Notes under the pieces: generated by a model
What the model was told of the DNA's origin: nothing
Seen by the model: only the letters and a program-made list of their open reading frames with translations
The model's database searches: none
Source: Mesostigma viride
Taxonomy: Eukaryota > Streptophyta > Mesostigmatophyceae > Mesostigmatales > Mesostigmataceae
Length of the DNA stretch: 64,000 nt
Assembly (NCBI GenBank): GCA_009746045.1
Contig: RPFO01002048.1
Location: 185,001 to 249,000, forward strand
Direction of reading: 5' to 3'
Program-made: the position numbers and the translations under genes
Part shown: piece after piece, positions 18,838 through 32,481 of the stretch
Layout: each line of letters starts with the position of its first letter
Position numbering within the stretch: the first letter of the stretch is position 1

Positions 18838-19160
18838 CTTACACTATACTTTTCGTCCGAGGGTAGTAAAAATGATCCGAGGCGTAAATTACGAGGTGGT
18901 AACTTACGGCACAGACTACTCTTACCGTTTGTATAAGAGTTCGGATCTTTCTCGTAAGCTACGAGTTAGATCCGAGGTAAGATCCGACGTCGTAATTTAC
19001 GAGGTAGTAATTTACGAGGTAGTAATTTACGAGGTAGTAATGTACGAGGTAGTAATGTACGAGGTAGTAATGTACGAGGTAGTAATTTACGAGGTAGTAA
19101 GGTACGAGGTAGTAATTTGCGAGGTAGTAATTTACGAGTTGGTAATTTACGATCCCGGTA
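18838..19160 (+). repeat. 15-bp tandem repeat and shared element end
   Basis: 18838-18897 (CACTATACTTTTCGTCCGAG and on through GGGTAGTAAAAATGATCCGAGG) is almost perfectly repeated in inverted orientation at about 29425-29485. It runs into about ten copies of the 15-bp unit GAGGTAGTAATTTAC (about 19000-19145). This looks like the end of a small transposon whose interior expanded as a tandem array. Confidence 0.7.
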
Positions 19161-19865
19161 CTCGGTCCCGTAGGTTACGACGTCGTATGCTTCTCGCGTA
19201 CACTACCGGTACTACAATCATGTCGCTATGTCGTTCTGAATTGCAGTACGCATGTCACTTATCAGAATTTCACTTTGATTTCACTTATCATTTCGGTCAA
19301 CCTAACCCCTAACACCCATTTACCCGGGGGAAAAAAATGAATGGCATTTGCAGCAAGGCTCATGCAAGACGAGTTCCTATTTCATAAAAAATTTCATTAT
19401 TAAATGCAGGATTACATGTCATGCACAAAAATCCAACGCCTTCACAGAAAATAGCATATCAAGTCTTCTGACGACAATATCAAGTCAATATCAAATTCGT
19501 GGCTTCTCTTCGTGGCTTGAAATACTGTTTCCATGCGGTGCTTAGGACAGCTCCGGGGATGTCGGCACCGCACAGAAGCTCCATCCGGGAGCAAGTGCGC
19601 CGGGGGAAGATGTTGTACATCCAGAGCTCGATATGTGCGGGAAGCCGTCGTGTTGGAAACCGAGGTGTCTGCACATAATTCCGCGCGCAGGCAGCTTGTG
19701 CCTTTACGGGGGAAGACCTGCGACACAAAAACCGTGTCCGGACAATGCAATACGGAGAAATGGCAACGGCAGATGGAGTCGGCTAAGGCCGCTTGTAAGG
19801 AAAGTGATTTTTAATGCACGAATAAATGTATAATGCATGCTACATCGCCATCGCTTGGGCGGTGA
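19161..19865. other. Mostly unexplained; cysteine-containing small frame
   Basis: A GC-richer island at about 19540-19810 has a plus frame starting MCGKPSCWKPRCLHI (19633-19833) and other overlapping frames on both strands. No family recognised, and the frame can not be separated from chance. The rest is AT-rich with nothing recognised. Confidence 0.3.
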
Positions 19866-20110
19866 AAAGACAAGGACCAACCACATGCCCCCACCTACCC
19901 TTCGTGCATCCCGCCCTTGACGAGGCACAACCATGTGCCCCCACCTACCCTTTGTGCGTCCCTCCCTTGACAAGAAACAAGCACGTGCACCTATCTAACC
20001 TTTGTGCATCCCTTCCTTGGCAAGGAACAAGCACACCCACCCACCTACTCCACATGCATCCCTCCCTTGACAAGGAACAAGCACGATCACCCAGCTACCC
20101 ACTAGCACGG
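19866..20110 (-). repeat. Minisatellite, ~48-50 bp unit, family member 2 (inverted)
   Basis: About five units of CATCCCTCCCTTGACAAGGA with CCCACCTACC, the reverse complement of the arrays at 8455-8815 and 31020-31200. Confidence 0.8.
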
Positions 20111-20329
20111 CAGCAAGGCAGACCTTACAATGGCAAGTGATGTTTATCGGTAGAAACTGTTAGACAACTAGCAAACGAGCCAGCCGGTGAAGAGCAAGGC
20201 ACGCATGCAAGGAATTTGTCGTTGCCTATGTCTACGCTTGTGTTTGTCACTGCAGTTGAAATCTGCATTTGCATCAGCAGGCCCGATCGAACCCCATGTC
20301 GCCACCCGCATTTCCACTTATACTTCACG

Positions 20330-20740
20330 GCCCCTTATTCTTCTCTTGTGCCTGCCTTTGCCCTAACTGTTACCCTAGCATCTGCCCTTGCCCCTATCCT
20401 TTGATCCCCAGTGTTTGCCGTTGCCCTCATCCTTTCCCTAGTGCCTGCCCTTGTCTTCATCTTTTCCCTTGTGCCTGCCCTTGCCCTTGTCCGTTCCCTC
20501 GTGCTTGACTTGTCCTAATCTCTTTCCCTTGCGCCTGCCCTTGCCCTTATCCGCTTCCCTTGTGCCTGCCCCTGCCCTTGCCCTTGTCATTTCCCTTGAG
20601 CCTGCCCTTTTGGCAAGCACAAGTGCCTTTGTCCTTTCCTTGGCCTTGTGCTTGCTCTTCCAGTTTCCCTTTCCTTTGCTCGTGCGGTTGCCTTTGCTCT
20701 TACCCGGGTGCTTGCCCTTGCCGTTTGCAAGCTGCATTAT
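20330..20740 (+). repeat. Pyrimidine-rich degenerate minisatellite
   Basis: Irregular units of about 18-24 bp based on TGCCCTTGCCCTTGTCC and CTTTCCCTTGTGCC. All forward frames are open for long stretches because the unit lacks stops; this is not evidence of a gene. Confidence 0.75.
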
Positions 20741-22569
<1,829 letters not shown>

Positions 22570-23020
22570 GCCATGGAGGGTGGTGGTACACAAATACCGT
22601 ACAAGTGATACACAAATACGCTACAAGTGATACACAAATACCGCCAGTATAACAGCGGGTCGCTGCGTACCTGCCGTGGGAAGGAGGACAAGTGATACAC
22701 AAATACGCTACAAGTGATACACAAATACCGTACAAGTGATACACAATTGCAGGCAGGACAACAGCGGGTCGCTGCGTACCTGCCGTGGGAAGGAGGACAA
22801 GTGATACACAAATACGCTACAAGTGATACACAAATACCGTACAAGTGATACACAATTGCAGCCAGGACAACAGCGGGTCGCTGCGTACCTGCCGTGGGAA
22901 GGAGGACAAGTGATACACAAATACGCTACAAGTGATACACAAATACCGTACAAGTGATACACAATTGCAGGCAGGACAACAGCGGGTCGCTGCGTACCTG
23001 CCGCGGGAAGGAGGGGGGTG
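22570..23020 (+). repeat. 109-bp tandem repeat, about four units
   Basis: AAGGAGGACA recurs at 22681, 22790 and 22899, with AAGGAGG at 23008: exact 109-bp spacing. Each unit contains three internal ~21-bp subunits (ACAAGTGATACACAAATACC type) and a block CAGCGGGTCGCTGCGTACCT. The first unit is variant. The subunits yield a shadow minus frame (YLCITC). Confidence 0.9.
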
Positions 23021-23029
23021 GTACACAAA

Positions 23030-23765
23030 TATCCGACCTATATATTAGCAATAGCCGCCGCCTATCAAACAGGTCCTATTCATCACGAGCGTCAACGCCC
23101 CGTCATCGCCCCGTCATCGCCCGGCCGAGGGCCTTAACCTGTTAACTCTTTATTCGGAGTGATAGTCAACGACCTATACTACCAATAGCTGCCGCATATC
23201 AAACATGGGCTTATCATCACGCCCGTCGAGGGCGATGACGGTGACGACGTCACCGTCATCGCCCTCGACGGGCCAACATCTAAACTCTTCTCTTAATCAA
23301 CAATCTATATTACCAATAGCCGCCGCCTATCAAACAGATCCTATTCATCACGCGCGTCAACGCCCCGTCATCGCCCCGTCATCGCCCCGTGATCGCCATG
23401 CCGAGCCAGCCGAGGGCCAACCTCTTAACTACATTTGTATTCGGAGTAGTAGTCAACGACCTATATTACCAATAGCCGCCGCATATCAAAAAGGTCGTAT
23501 TCATGACGCCCGTCGAGGGCGATGACGGTGACGCCGTCACCGTCATCGCCCACGGGCCAACATCTAAACTCTTCTCTTAATCAACAATCTATATTACCAA
23601 TAGCCGCCGCCTGTCAAACAGATCCTATTCATCACGCGCGTCAACGCCCCGTCATCGCCCCGTCATCGCCCCGTCATCGCTCCGTGATCGCCATGCCGAC
23701 TGCCGAGGGCCAACCTCTTAACTCTTTATTCGGAGTAATAGTTAACTGCCGGCATTGCCATACAA
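23030..23765 (+). repeat. Composite satellite, ~280-bp unit with half-unit structure
   Basis: The word CTATATTACCAATAGCCGCC recurs (with variants) at about 23037, 23170, 23307, 23458 and 23589. Half-units of about 135-150 bp alternate between CGTCAACGCCCCGTCATCGC and a palindromic type. Spacing between like halves is about 270-282 bp. The array follows the 109-bp array without a gap. Confidence 0.8.
23221..23273. repeat. Perfect palindrome, 26-bp arms, 1-nt centre
   Basis: The left arm starts GCCCGTCGAGGGCGATGACG; the right arm is its exact inverse, around a single A at 23247. A damaged version occurs about 290 bp later (near 23510-23555). Confidence 0.9.
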
Positions 23766-25217
23766 GAAGAAGCTCTCGATCCTAGGTATAGACTACCTCG
23801 GGTATCATCATCGTAATTGCTAGCATCGAGATCATTCATACCTACCGACGATGGCCAGCTGCAAAAGAAAAATGTCGACCAACAGACAGGACCTATCGCC
23901 GGGAACCCTCAAGGCAATAAGGGCGAGACAGGCTTTCACCGTTAAGTAAAGTTGTCCACATCGTGCTAAGGAATTTGTGCTAATCTATGAGTACCTATAT
24001 GGACACTTTGTCGCATTTTTTACATGGCAAATAAGCGATGTATGTGTCATGTAGGCTGCCATTGGTGCATGCATGCATGGGCCAGCAATGATGGTCAGAG
24101 GTACATTGTGCCTATGAGATAACCATCGATTTGTTGATCAGCAAGTGATTCATTACGTGAGACAACAATATGTTTGGGGGCTAAGCTTCTTACATTGGTC
24201 ACATGGCCCGCCATAATTGTTTTCTTATGTGTTTAAGGTTAGGGCTCTGTTCATGACTGAACGTCATGAACGCGCTCTATTCATGACATTGATTAATTGA
24301 TTTTAATTAGTCTCATGTCCATGTTGGGGGACCGGGATCTCTGAATTCCCCAAAGAAGATATAGTGGAAGTCCCCCAAGACGTCAATATCCGTCAAGACG
24401 TCAATAACTACATGTATGTCCACAGCTCAGCTAGTAGTCTAAAATATGGGCCTCGAGCTAATCTTGCACGCAAGCAATGCCTATCATCAAGGATGAATTA
24501 ATGCCTATCAACAAGGAGACAATCATGCTTGTTAAATTTCCTAGGACCCACAACTGGGGGGTCGTAGTCTTTGACAATGTCCGCCTGGGCAACGCTACTA
24601 ATCCTACATATCCGAGGTCCCATGTATGAATAAGAGGGGTTGAGCGGATGACGCCAACAGTGTCTGTGCTCTGCATGTCAGCTAAAATCATATCGCGGAG
24701 ACAAACATATGGCGGTATGTCCAATGTTGGCCACTGCGTCGCCTAACAGGTTGTTACATGGTCGGCAAGGGCCTGACCATGTAAGAAGATATCTCCCTGG
24801 CTGGCCAGTCCACAAGGAACCAGCAGACCTCATCTGAATCAACCTGATTATTAACTAACTACTTAATTCATTTATTAAACTCATGCCCCCATTAGGGAGT
24901 CAAGGAGCATTAGTTAACCCCGATTCATTCATTAATTAATTATTTAAACACGTGCTCCCGTTGGGGAGTCACGGAGCACCGAAGTGCTTTTAATCCCTGT
25001 GTGTGCACAACAGGAGAAAGGGCAGAGACCCCCACTCTCCTTCATGCCTAAGGCATGCCACAGCTGCATTCGGGAACGCTAGCTAAACGGACACGCTAAC
25101 GATCCGGCAATCTGTGGGTGCAATAAGACTCATGTGAGCATGGCATAACACTAGGAGCGTGGGCAAGTAATCTCATCATAGCCAGGACGTAGCATGGCTG
25201 TACTAGGACTATACCCC
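23766..25217. other. Intergenic with one low-support ORF and short repeated boxes
   Basis: A minus frame at 24458-24724 (88 codons; MDIPPYVCLRDMILADM start) has no recognised domain. The box CCGTTGGGGAGTCA and a relative (CCCATTAGGGAGTCAAGGAG) occur at about 24888 and 24957, related to boxes at 26457 and 26818 that adjoin the transposon-tail family. The rest shows nothing recognisable. Confidence 0.4.
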
Positions 25218-26090
25218 GATGGATGGATGGATGGATGGATGGATGGATGGATGGATGGATGGATGGATGGATGGATGGATGGATGGATGGATGGATGGAT
25301 GGATGGATGGATGGATGGATGGATGGATGGATGGATGGATGGATGGATGGATGGATGGATGGATGGATGGATGGATGGATGGATGGATGGATGGATGGAT
25401 GGATGGATGGATGGATGGATGGATGGATGGATGGATGGATGGATGGATGGATGGATGGATGGATGGATGGATGGATGGATGGATGGATGGATGGATGGAT
25501 GGATGGATGGATGGATGGATGGATGGATGGATGGATGGATGGATGGATGGATGGATGGATGGATGGATGGATGGATGGATGGATGGATGGATGGATGGAT
25601 GGATGGATGGATGGATGGATGGATGGATGGATGGATGGATGGATGGATGGATGGATGGATGGATGGATGGATGGATGGATGGATGGATGGATGGATGGAT
25701 GGATGGATGGATGGATGGATGGATGGATGGATGGATGGATGGATGGATGGATGGATGGATGGATGGATGGATGGATGGATGGATGGATGGATGGATGGAT
25801 GGATGGATGGATGGATGGATGGATGGATGGATGGATGGATGGATGGATGGATGGATGGATGGATGGATGGATGGATGGATGGATGGATGGATGGATGGAT
25901 GGATGGATGGATGGATGGATGGATGGATGGATGGATGGATGGATGGATGGATGGATGGATGGATGGATGGATGGATGGATGGATGGATGGATGGATGGAT
26001 GGATGGATGGATGGATGGATGGATGGATGGATGGATGGATGGATGGATGGATGGATGGATGGATGGATGGATGGATGGATGGATGGATGG
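25218..26090 (+). repeat. (GGAT)n microsatellite, 873 bp
   Basis: About 218 uninterrupted GATG/GGAT units without a visible substitution. All three forward frames and one reverse frame are open through it (WMDG and SIHP polymers), which explains the long frames here. Confidence 0.98.
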
Positions 26091-26439
26091 CTTGTCTTAC
26101 ATGATGCAGTGGAACTTTGGTGCTGGAGGGTTAATTGTGGCCCGGTCTGGTTTAGCTTCAGTGCTCTCATGGCGGCCTTCATTTGTAATTATTTGAATGC
26201 ATGCCCATTGGGCCATGCATAGTGTATATTTTTTACGCATGCACGCCCATTATGTATCGCTGGGTCCATCCCATCAATGCTTGTTTATTGCCAGGTCTGG
26301 TGTAAGTAAGTTAGTACTTGCGTGTCATGCGCATGGGCATGTTTAGAGTACTATGCTAATCTCTTTAGAAACATAATTACACGGAAGTTACAAATCTCAT
26401 CTGCATCATGCCCCAAGACACTACATTAAAGAATCAAAT

Positions 26440-26762
26440 AAAATTATAACATGCCTCCGTTGGGAGATCATGCAGCACATGCATATTCCTTGCTGAATGG
26501 GTAGAGGTGGGTCAAGCCGCAACATCGAAATAAGCTAACTCTAAGCTATCTAGTCTACAAAATCCTCACTACACTTCTCCCCAAAGCGCCCCTTCCGCTT
26601 TGGGGGAGGGGGCTTACCCACATGGGCTGGCGTGTGAGCCGGGACATTGGTCTTCCACCTCTTCTTGTTCTGCATAGGAACAGAGAGCGAAGAAATGCGG
26701 TGTGGGGACCCCTTCTCGTGGTAATGCGTTACATGTACTCCCCACCGGGCTTTGCTCTTCAT
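26440..26762 (-). pseudogene. Transposon ORF tail, family copy 2
   Basis: Best-preserved peptide of the family: the minus frame from 26762 reads SVPMQNKKRWKTNVPAHTPA, then HVGKPPPPKRKGRFGEK, to a stop at 26550. Non-coding homology continues to the box CCTCCGTTGGGAGATCATG at about 26453. Upstream coding sequence is missing, so this is a 3'-end fragment. Family unassigned. 26091-26439 before it is AT-rich with nothing recognised. Confidence 0.6.
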
Positions 26763-26947
26763 GGGTTCATAAAGACAACAATTATTCAGTAAGAATTTAA
26801 TAAATTAGGAACATATATCCGTTGGGAGTCACTGTTACACATATACCTGAAAAGGGGCATATGATTTTAAATACATTCTGAGCTACAACCTGCACGTGCA
26901 TGGGTTTAGTTAACTGGCACCTATACTAGAGGCCTGACATGGGGTGG

Positions 26948-27112
26948 AGCTTCAGTGCTTCCCCGCCTTCTCCTTCTCCCACACTGGGTGCTCCGCGTCC
27001 TTCTTCTCCGGCCCTGCCCATGGGTGCACCGGCCCCGCCTCCTCCTTCTCCTCACGGGACGATTCGCGCTCCACGCATGGCTGCAGCATCAGTTAGCACG
27101 GGCAAGACATAG
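26948..27112 (+). CDS. Possible Pro/Ser-rich terminal exon
   Basis: A GC-rich island in AT-rich DNA reads, in one frame, FSASPPSPSPTLGAPRPSSP, then MGAPAPPPPSPHG, to a TAG at 27110. The SP and PPPPSP runs resemble hydroxyproline-rich wall proteins of green algae (inference). An AG acceptor-like site lies at its left border. No upstream exon was found, so it may be a chance open frame in a pyrimidine-rich tract. Confidence 0.25.
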   Translation, partial: SFSASPPSPSPTLGAPRPSSPALPMGAPAPPPPSPHGTIRAPRMAAASVSTGKT

Positions 27113-27865
27113 CAGTAACCGCGCTATGGCTGTTCTAGCACCAGCCTAGCAGACTGCCATGATCACTCAGCAAACCCACGACAGCTAAACCCTTGGCTGT
27201 CACAACCAGTCCATGCATCATTAAGTATGGGTACAGGGAAAGCTTCCCGCATATCCATGGCCATATGGATGGCAGCAACACAACGACTTGCCCCCTAGCC
27301 CCCCGTGCACACACAAAAACGTGGGTCGTGGCTTCCACGCCCCATCCGCCATGCATGCCAGCGCGTACCTTACTCGCATTCACACCGGGCTGCATCCCAG
27401 CGCCGTTGCTGTCCCCATGTGACACGTCGGCTGATTAAGCAGATACACAGCAGAGTCTGATGTAAACCGCTAAACCCCAAACCCATGCAGACCACAGTCA
27501 AGGACGCGTGCATGTCAAGCCATGCCAATTGTGAACCGTACAGCAATTTACTTTTCAAGCCTGAAGAGGTGGATAGCAGATACTAGCCTGGAAGAGGTTA
27601 CAGGGGCACATGTCCATTAGCGAGCGGAACAACACAGCTTACACCCTACAAGCGTACCGCACAATGTCCTCCTGCAATTGTCTGCAGATCTCCCAATGCC
27701 GCAGACATCTCCACTGCTCTCATGGCGATTGCAAATGCTTCATGCCGCTGACATCTCCACTGCTCTCATGGCGATTGCAAATGCTTGATGCCGCACCTCT
27801 GCTTACAGCAGAAAAGCTTCCTCCGGGCGAGGCACCTGACTGGAACCAACACCCATTCCTTGGCT
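27113..27865. other. Intergenic with a 46-bp duplication
   Basis: Contains two adjacent near-identical units of 46 bp at about 27701-27793 (GACATCTCCACTGCTCTCAT). Short frames on both strands show no domain. Confidence 0.5.
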
Positions 27866-28977
27866 TCACAACGTGGCCATGACAGCATCGTGAATCTGCT
27901 TCGCCAACGCCCACACTTCAGGACCCGCGCCCTGCACCGCCATGGCCACAGGCTGCACCGCTGCAATCGATGCAGCATTCACTGCCTGCGCCGCACCATG
28001 TACTGCATGCACGAAAGCCAATCCTGGCTCGGTTATCATGGTCTTGCCCGATTCCTGCTGCTTCTTCTTCTTCGATGCGGTCATGCGCACTTTATACCCC
28101 TTCCTCTCCAAGCACGCCTTCAGCACCTGGCTCGTGCGGTGCTGAATATGCTTCTGAAGGCGCGCCTTCTAAACACGAAATGTTGGCAATGTATGATTCC
28201 CAAACGGCATGATAGGCACATAATCAGTCCCATGAATTGCTTTGCGGCAGTCAATGCACCAGAACACCTGTTGAAAAAAGAAGGTTATGCACGCTAGCGA
28301 TTACCCGCGGCAAGAAGCAATCAACACGCCTCGCTAACAACTGCAACCACAATGTAATTCATGACGGGCCACTCACCGCTACCCTGCTCTCCTGCTTCAA
28401 TGTCTCCCCATTCTCAAGGCCTCCATTGTAAACCTCTCCGTCTTCACCATCGTCATCGTCTTCCTCTTCCTCCACTCCGACGTATCCGTGTTTCCTTTTC
28501 CTAAGATACCTAGGGTTGTTCAAGTCGTATGTGCGGCGTTGGCACACTTCCAACAAAATTTTGGCCGCCTCTACCCATTACCATTTATTCGTACTATCAT
28601 AACATATCCAGGCGTTTGAAAAATCATTCCCTCGTTCGAACTTCTACCCCTGGGCGTCCATGACGAGGCAGTCACGACGGGACGCAGATGCACAAAAATA
28701 AAACAAGGCGACATCCCTTCAATCATTGACCAAAAAACAGAATACGCGCAGAACTTGGATTTCAACACCACGCACCCATTACCAGCGAGCACGGCTGGCC
28801 TGCAACCGCCATCATTTCATAACCAGAAGCCAGGGCCCACACTCCATCCCGTTACCTCATCTTCCACGCACGGCTTCCGCTGCTTCCCTCTGCTCTTTCG
28901 CATTCTCCGCCAGCAACCTCGCCTTCTCCTCGTCCAACAATCCACTAACAATAAAATCCCCTCTATTGGACGCCATT
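27866..28977 (-). CDS. Candidate multi-exon gene, unknown function, with in-frame TAG
   Basis: Three exon islands on the minus strand. Exon A starts at ATG 28977 and reads MASNRGDFIVSGLLDEEKAR and an Ala/Glu coiled-coil-like stretch, leaving at a GTGCGT donor or ending at TGA 28857. Exon B (about 28560-28377) reads CQRRTYDLNNPRYLRKRKHG and then a Glu/Asp run, ending at donor GTGAGT. A 109-bp intron (28376-28268) ends TTTTTTCAACAG. Exon C (28267-27866) joins in phase 0 and reads VFWCIDCRKAIHGTDYVP, a possible C-C-H zinc site, then TAG at 28171-28169, then 101 open codons (KHIQHRTSQVLKACLERKG, basic KKKKQQ, Ala-rich tail). The A-B junction is not resolved. No family recognised; the TAG suggests a pseudogene, unless recoded or a sequence error. 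Confidence 0.45.
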
Positions 28978-29399
28978 CAGACGAACTTTGCTAGCGTCTT
29001 TTCACCGGCCCCAGCACACATAATCTATAGCCGCTTACTGACAACGGCCGACAACGACAACTGCTGAATAGGCGAAAAAGGCTGATAACTACATTTTTAT
29101 ATTTCGCTGCATTTGCTAATAGACACGCACGTTCTCCCACTTCTCCATTACAATATAATTATCCATCTGGCCGTGTACAGGCAAAGATCCCCGAAGTAAC
29201 TTACTGAAACGTATCTTACAGCATCGGATCACTGGCACCTAATCTACAGGTGGTAGATTACCAACCAAGACCCGTCGCGGTAATTTACTCTGTCGGTAAT
29301 GTACTACCAAAGATGTGCAGTCGTAACGTTACTCTTACTTACGGCTAGTAAAATTACTACGTAGGATGATAGGTAGTAATGATTACGGCGTTGGATCTC
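28978..29399. other. Upstream region of the minus-strand gene
   Basis: Would hold the promoter of the candidate gene at 27866-28977; no TATA box is obvious. The part from about 29240 has TTACTACC/GGTAGTA words related to the repeat that follows. Confidence 0.3.
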
Positions 29400-29487
29400 A
29401 CGCCTCGTATCTAGGTAGTAAGATAAGACCTCGTAATTTACGCCTCGGATCATTTTTACTACCCTCGGACGAAAAGTATAGTGTACA
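29400..29487 (-). repeat. Inverted partner of the 18838-18897 element end
   Basis: Reverse complement reads CACTATACTTTTCGTCCGAG and continues through TAGTAAAAATGATCCGAGGC, nearly identical to 18838-18897, then diverges. Probably a second insertion of the same small element. Confidence 0.7.
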
Positions 29488-30290
29488 ACCTAATTCAACA
29501 TGCACATTCTACCAAAAATGAAAACGCTCGTCTTGACCCCCCTGACTTTGACGGCAGTTATACATGGCCTACCCTGCATATATGTAAGGTTGTGATATAC
29601 CAACCCGAAGGGCAACTCATGGACATGCTTGGCCCCCAAGGACAGCCATTGGATATGGGTGGGTTGGATGGCATTTGGTTTGCAAAATTGTGAAGTTACA
29701 GCCGATGCATCGGCAGTATTTCTGCCCATTTAGGGGTTAAGGGTTAACGAATTTTTGACTGATTTGGGTTCTTTAGTGAGTCATGATTGATTATTGTATA
29801 GTGGATTCGGACCGGCCCAAGGGGTCGATGGGCGAGTTTTATGTTTGTCAGTCTTGGGAACCTTGTACAACTACCTGTACGGTTCACGCACTAGCCTGGG
29901 GGTGCGTGGCCACATAATGTTTGTAGCGGCGTTTTCAGCACTGTTCAGGCCGGCGTGTGACCCATGCCGGTGTTACTTAATTTAGGATGATGTCAGCTTG
30001 TGTGTCGGCGGACCATGCCTTAAGCAAGCTAGGCAGGCAGTGATCCGGAATTGTTTCTTGCAATTGTGGCCGGGCTCCACTTATTGTATTCAATCAAATG
30101 CTGGTCTTCAAGATTGGGAGCTTAGTTATCTTAATGGTGCTTCTATATGTATTCCACCAAATTACGGCCCGTATACACTTCCCGTACTGTAAGATTCCCG
30201 TAACATTACTATACCCTAGTTGAAGGCCCGTACACGCTTCCCGTATGTAAGCTAGCGTCCCATAAGATTACTACCGTAGGTTTACGGCCC
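29488..30290. other. Intergenic, nothing recognised
   Basis: Includes CCATTTAGGGGTTAA at about 29727-29741, a word shared with the flank of the TTAA element at 17.39 kb. The 70-codon frames here have no domain. Confidence 0.35.
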
Positions 30291-30478
30291 GAATACTTTG
30301 CCTGAATACGTTGCCAAATTATACTCCATGTACTTGGCAAGTATACTTGTACTGGAGTAAAGTTTACTCTCTGTATAAAACCCCGAATACTTTGCCTGAA
30401 TACGTTGCCAAATTATACTCCATCTACTTGGCAAGTATACTTGTACTGGAGTAAAGTTTACTCTCTGTATAAAACCCC
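30291..30478 (+). repeat. 94-bp tandem duplication
   Basis: Two adjacent, almost identical 94-bp units starting GAATACTTTGCCTGAATACG (30291 and 30385), each ending TCTGTATAAAACCCCG. The TATAAAA in each is a possible TATA box but no gene follows. Confidence 0.9.
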
Positions 30479-31019
30479 GTATACATGTGCGCGGGGCCAT
30501 GAGTTTGTAGTAAATAGTGGTGGATGTAAGATTCCCTACTGTAGCACAGTATCTCAAGGCAATGCAGTTCGAACAAAGTTGAATGACAGTCAATCAAACT
30601 ATGGCGGATGGGGAGAAAAACACATGTGTAATATGCACTTACTTATATCAAAAAGTAAACGCCGCTGGAACGACGTGTGTACCAGTGTGTGCGGCACACC
30701 CTGCATATGCCCATACCATAGCAAAGAATGAAACAAAGTTGGACCGTAGTGATTAGTAACATGATCAGATGTACAAATTATGTATCAGGGAAGACTGAGG
30801 CAGCATGCGACGTTTGTATAGAACTGAACATTCAACGCAGCAACAACAGTATTATCAGTTGATCCCATTATTCATCTTCTCTTCAGTACTTTGCTGCCAG
30901 CCTAATACGTACATTCCGCGTACGTCATCAGTAAATGATTTTCTACAGTATGTATGACGTGGACTGAATTGGTACGATACCTACTTTTTTTGAGTCGCCA
31001 GTACTTAGTTTGTACACAG
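30479..31019. other. Intergenic, nothing recognised
   Basis: AT-rich sequence with small frames only. Confidence 0.35.
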
Positions 31020-31200
31020 TGCATGTGCTTGTTCCTTGTTGAAAGGGAGGGAGGCATGTAGGGTAGGTGGGTGCACGTGCTTGTTCCTTGTAAATGGAGG
31101 TCCAGGCATGTAGGGTAGGTGCGTGCATATGCCTGTTCCTTGTCAAGGGAGGGATGCACACCGGGTAGGTGCGTGCACGTGCTTGTTCCTTGTCAAGGTG
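31020..31200 (+). repeat. Minisatellite, ~48-50 bp unit, family member 3
   Basis: Three to four units of CTTGTTCCTTGTCAAGGGAG with GGTAGGTGCGTGCACGTG, same family as 8455-8815 and 19866-20110. Confidence 0.8.
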
Positions 31201-31690
31201 CTAGAAATTATAATCATGCTACGTATGTGCGCCGTGTATACACCGAACCAAGCCTAGTAGGGGACCGTAACCGGAAGGGACCCCGGTTACGATCCCGTTT
31301 TTGTCCCGTTCTAGGTACGGCACAGGTAGTCAGTTCTGTTTACAGGACTGCATGGTTTGAGGAATGCCCCCGTACCTGTGCCGGTTAGTGGTACTGAGCA
31401 GGTTACGGGAACGGTTCTGTTTACCGGGGCGTATACGGTGCGCCCGTTACGGTGCCAGTTATGAGTACGGGGTCAGTTCAGGCAACCGTGGCGTACACGG
31501 CATGATCCCATTACAATGGCAGTTCTGAGTACCGGGTCAGTTCAGGCGACCGTGGCGTACACTGTGAGCCCGTTACTGGGCTAGATCTAAGTACAGGGAA
31601 GTATCGGGGTTCGTTCTGGGAATCGGGGCGTCCACGGCAGCGAACAAGGCATAAGTACGTAACTGTACGTGCACCGTGTACGGCGCCACT
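31201..31690 (+). repeat. Degenerate ~66-bp tandem tract
   Basis: Units with GGGTCAGTTCAGGC, CCGTGGCGTACAC and CCGTTAC recur about every 66 bp between 31400 and 31580. Related to the tract at 7171-7585. Confidence 0.5.
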
Positions 31691-31844
31691 GCAGAGGTCG
31701 AGAAAAAATTTAGGTCTATGTAGGAATCCAGTTGTGCTATCATGCTTGCAAAAAAAGACTTGTTTCTCCTATTCGATATTATTAGCCCGCTTAGGCGGAC
31801 GGCGACTGTCAAGAATCCTGCTGCAAGCTGAGTCTCTTGAATAT

Positions 31845-32241
31845 GCGCATTATGCTGACCGTGCAGAAATCTATAAAATGCGGCAATCATATTCGAGCCC
31901 TAATTAACAAACAGATATGCTCGGAGAGTAGACTGTACCTATGCGGGATTTGTCCTATGTGAATGGACACTATGAATATGTGCCAAGTTGTACAATGGCA
32001 CTAGGACCGTAGGTCACTAACTTCACCAGATTCTAGTACAGTATTGTGTCATGTGCATGTCATACCATGCCGTACCGAGTCATGCATGCGCATGCACCAT
32101 GTTCCAAAATACCAGTTGTCGTTATCGACCCATAACCGGCCCATTAGCGTACCAGGGCCGCCGCCACCACTCACCTAGACCATAATTACCAATGTTCACG
32201 CAAAAGCTCCAGGTAGCCATGGAAAGCCACACCATATTGAC
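31845..32241 (+). repeat. Dispersed repeat holding the empty TTAA site
   Basis: Matches 34006-34077 plus 35796-36133 in the same orientation. In this copy the two halves are contiguous: GAGCCCTAATTAACAAACAG, with the single TTAA at 31904-31907. The other copy has 1.72 kb inserted exactly there. Confidence 0.85.
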
Positions 32242-32481
32242 GTAATAAATCATTGTCCTGGATCCTGGCGCTTAAGTTGGCAATGATCCGTTATCTACAA
32301 ATAATTTGAAGTCCCCATAACACTCTCGCATTTTAAATGGCATCGGAGGTCCGGGGCAAGATCTTTCAGCCGACTTAACCAACCTCTAAGCGGCAGCCCG
32401 CATTTTATTGAGCGCCTGAATCATAGTTTATATTTTCATATACGGAGCAGCTTGGACGAGTTCTTGTTGCGAAGTCCATGA

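Noticed and set aside
25194-26222. Three overlapping WMDG-polymer proteins and a SIHP polymer
   Set aside because: Pure GGAT microsatellite.
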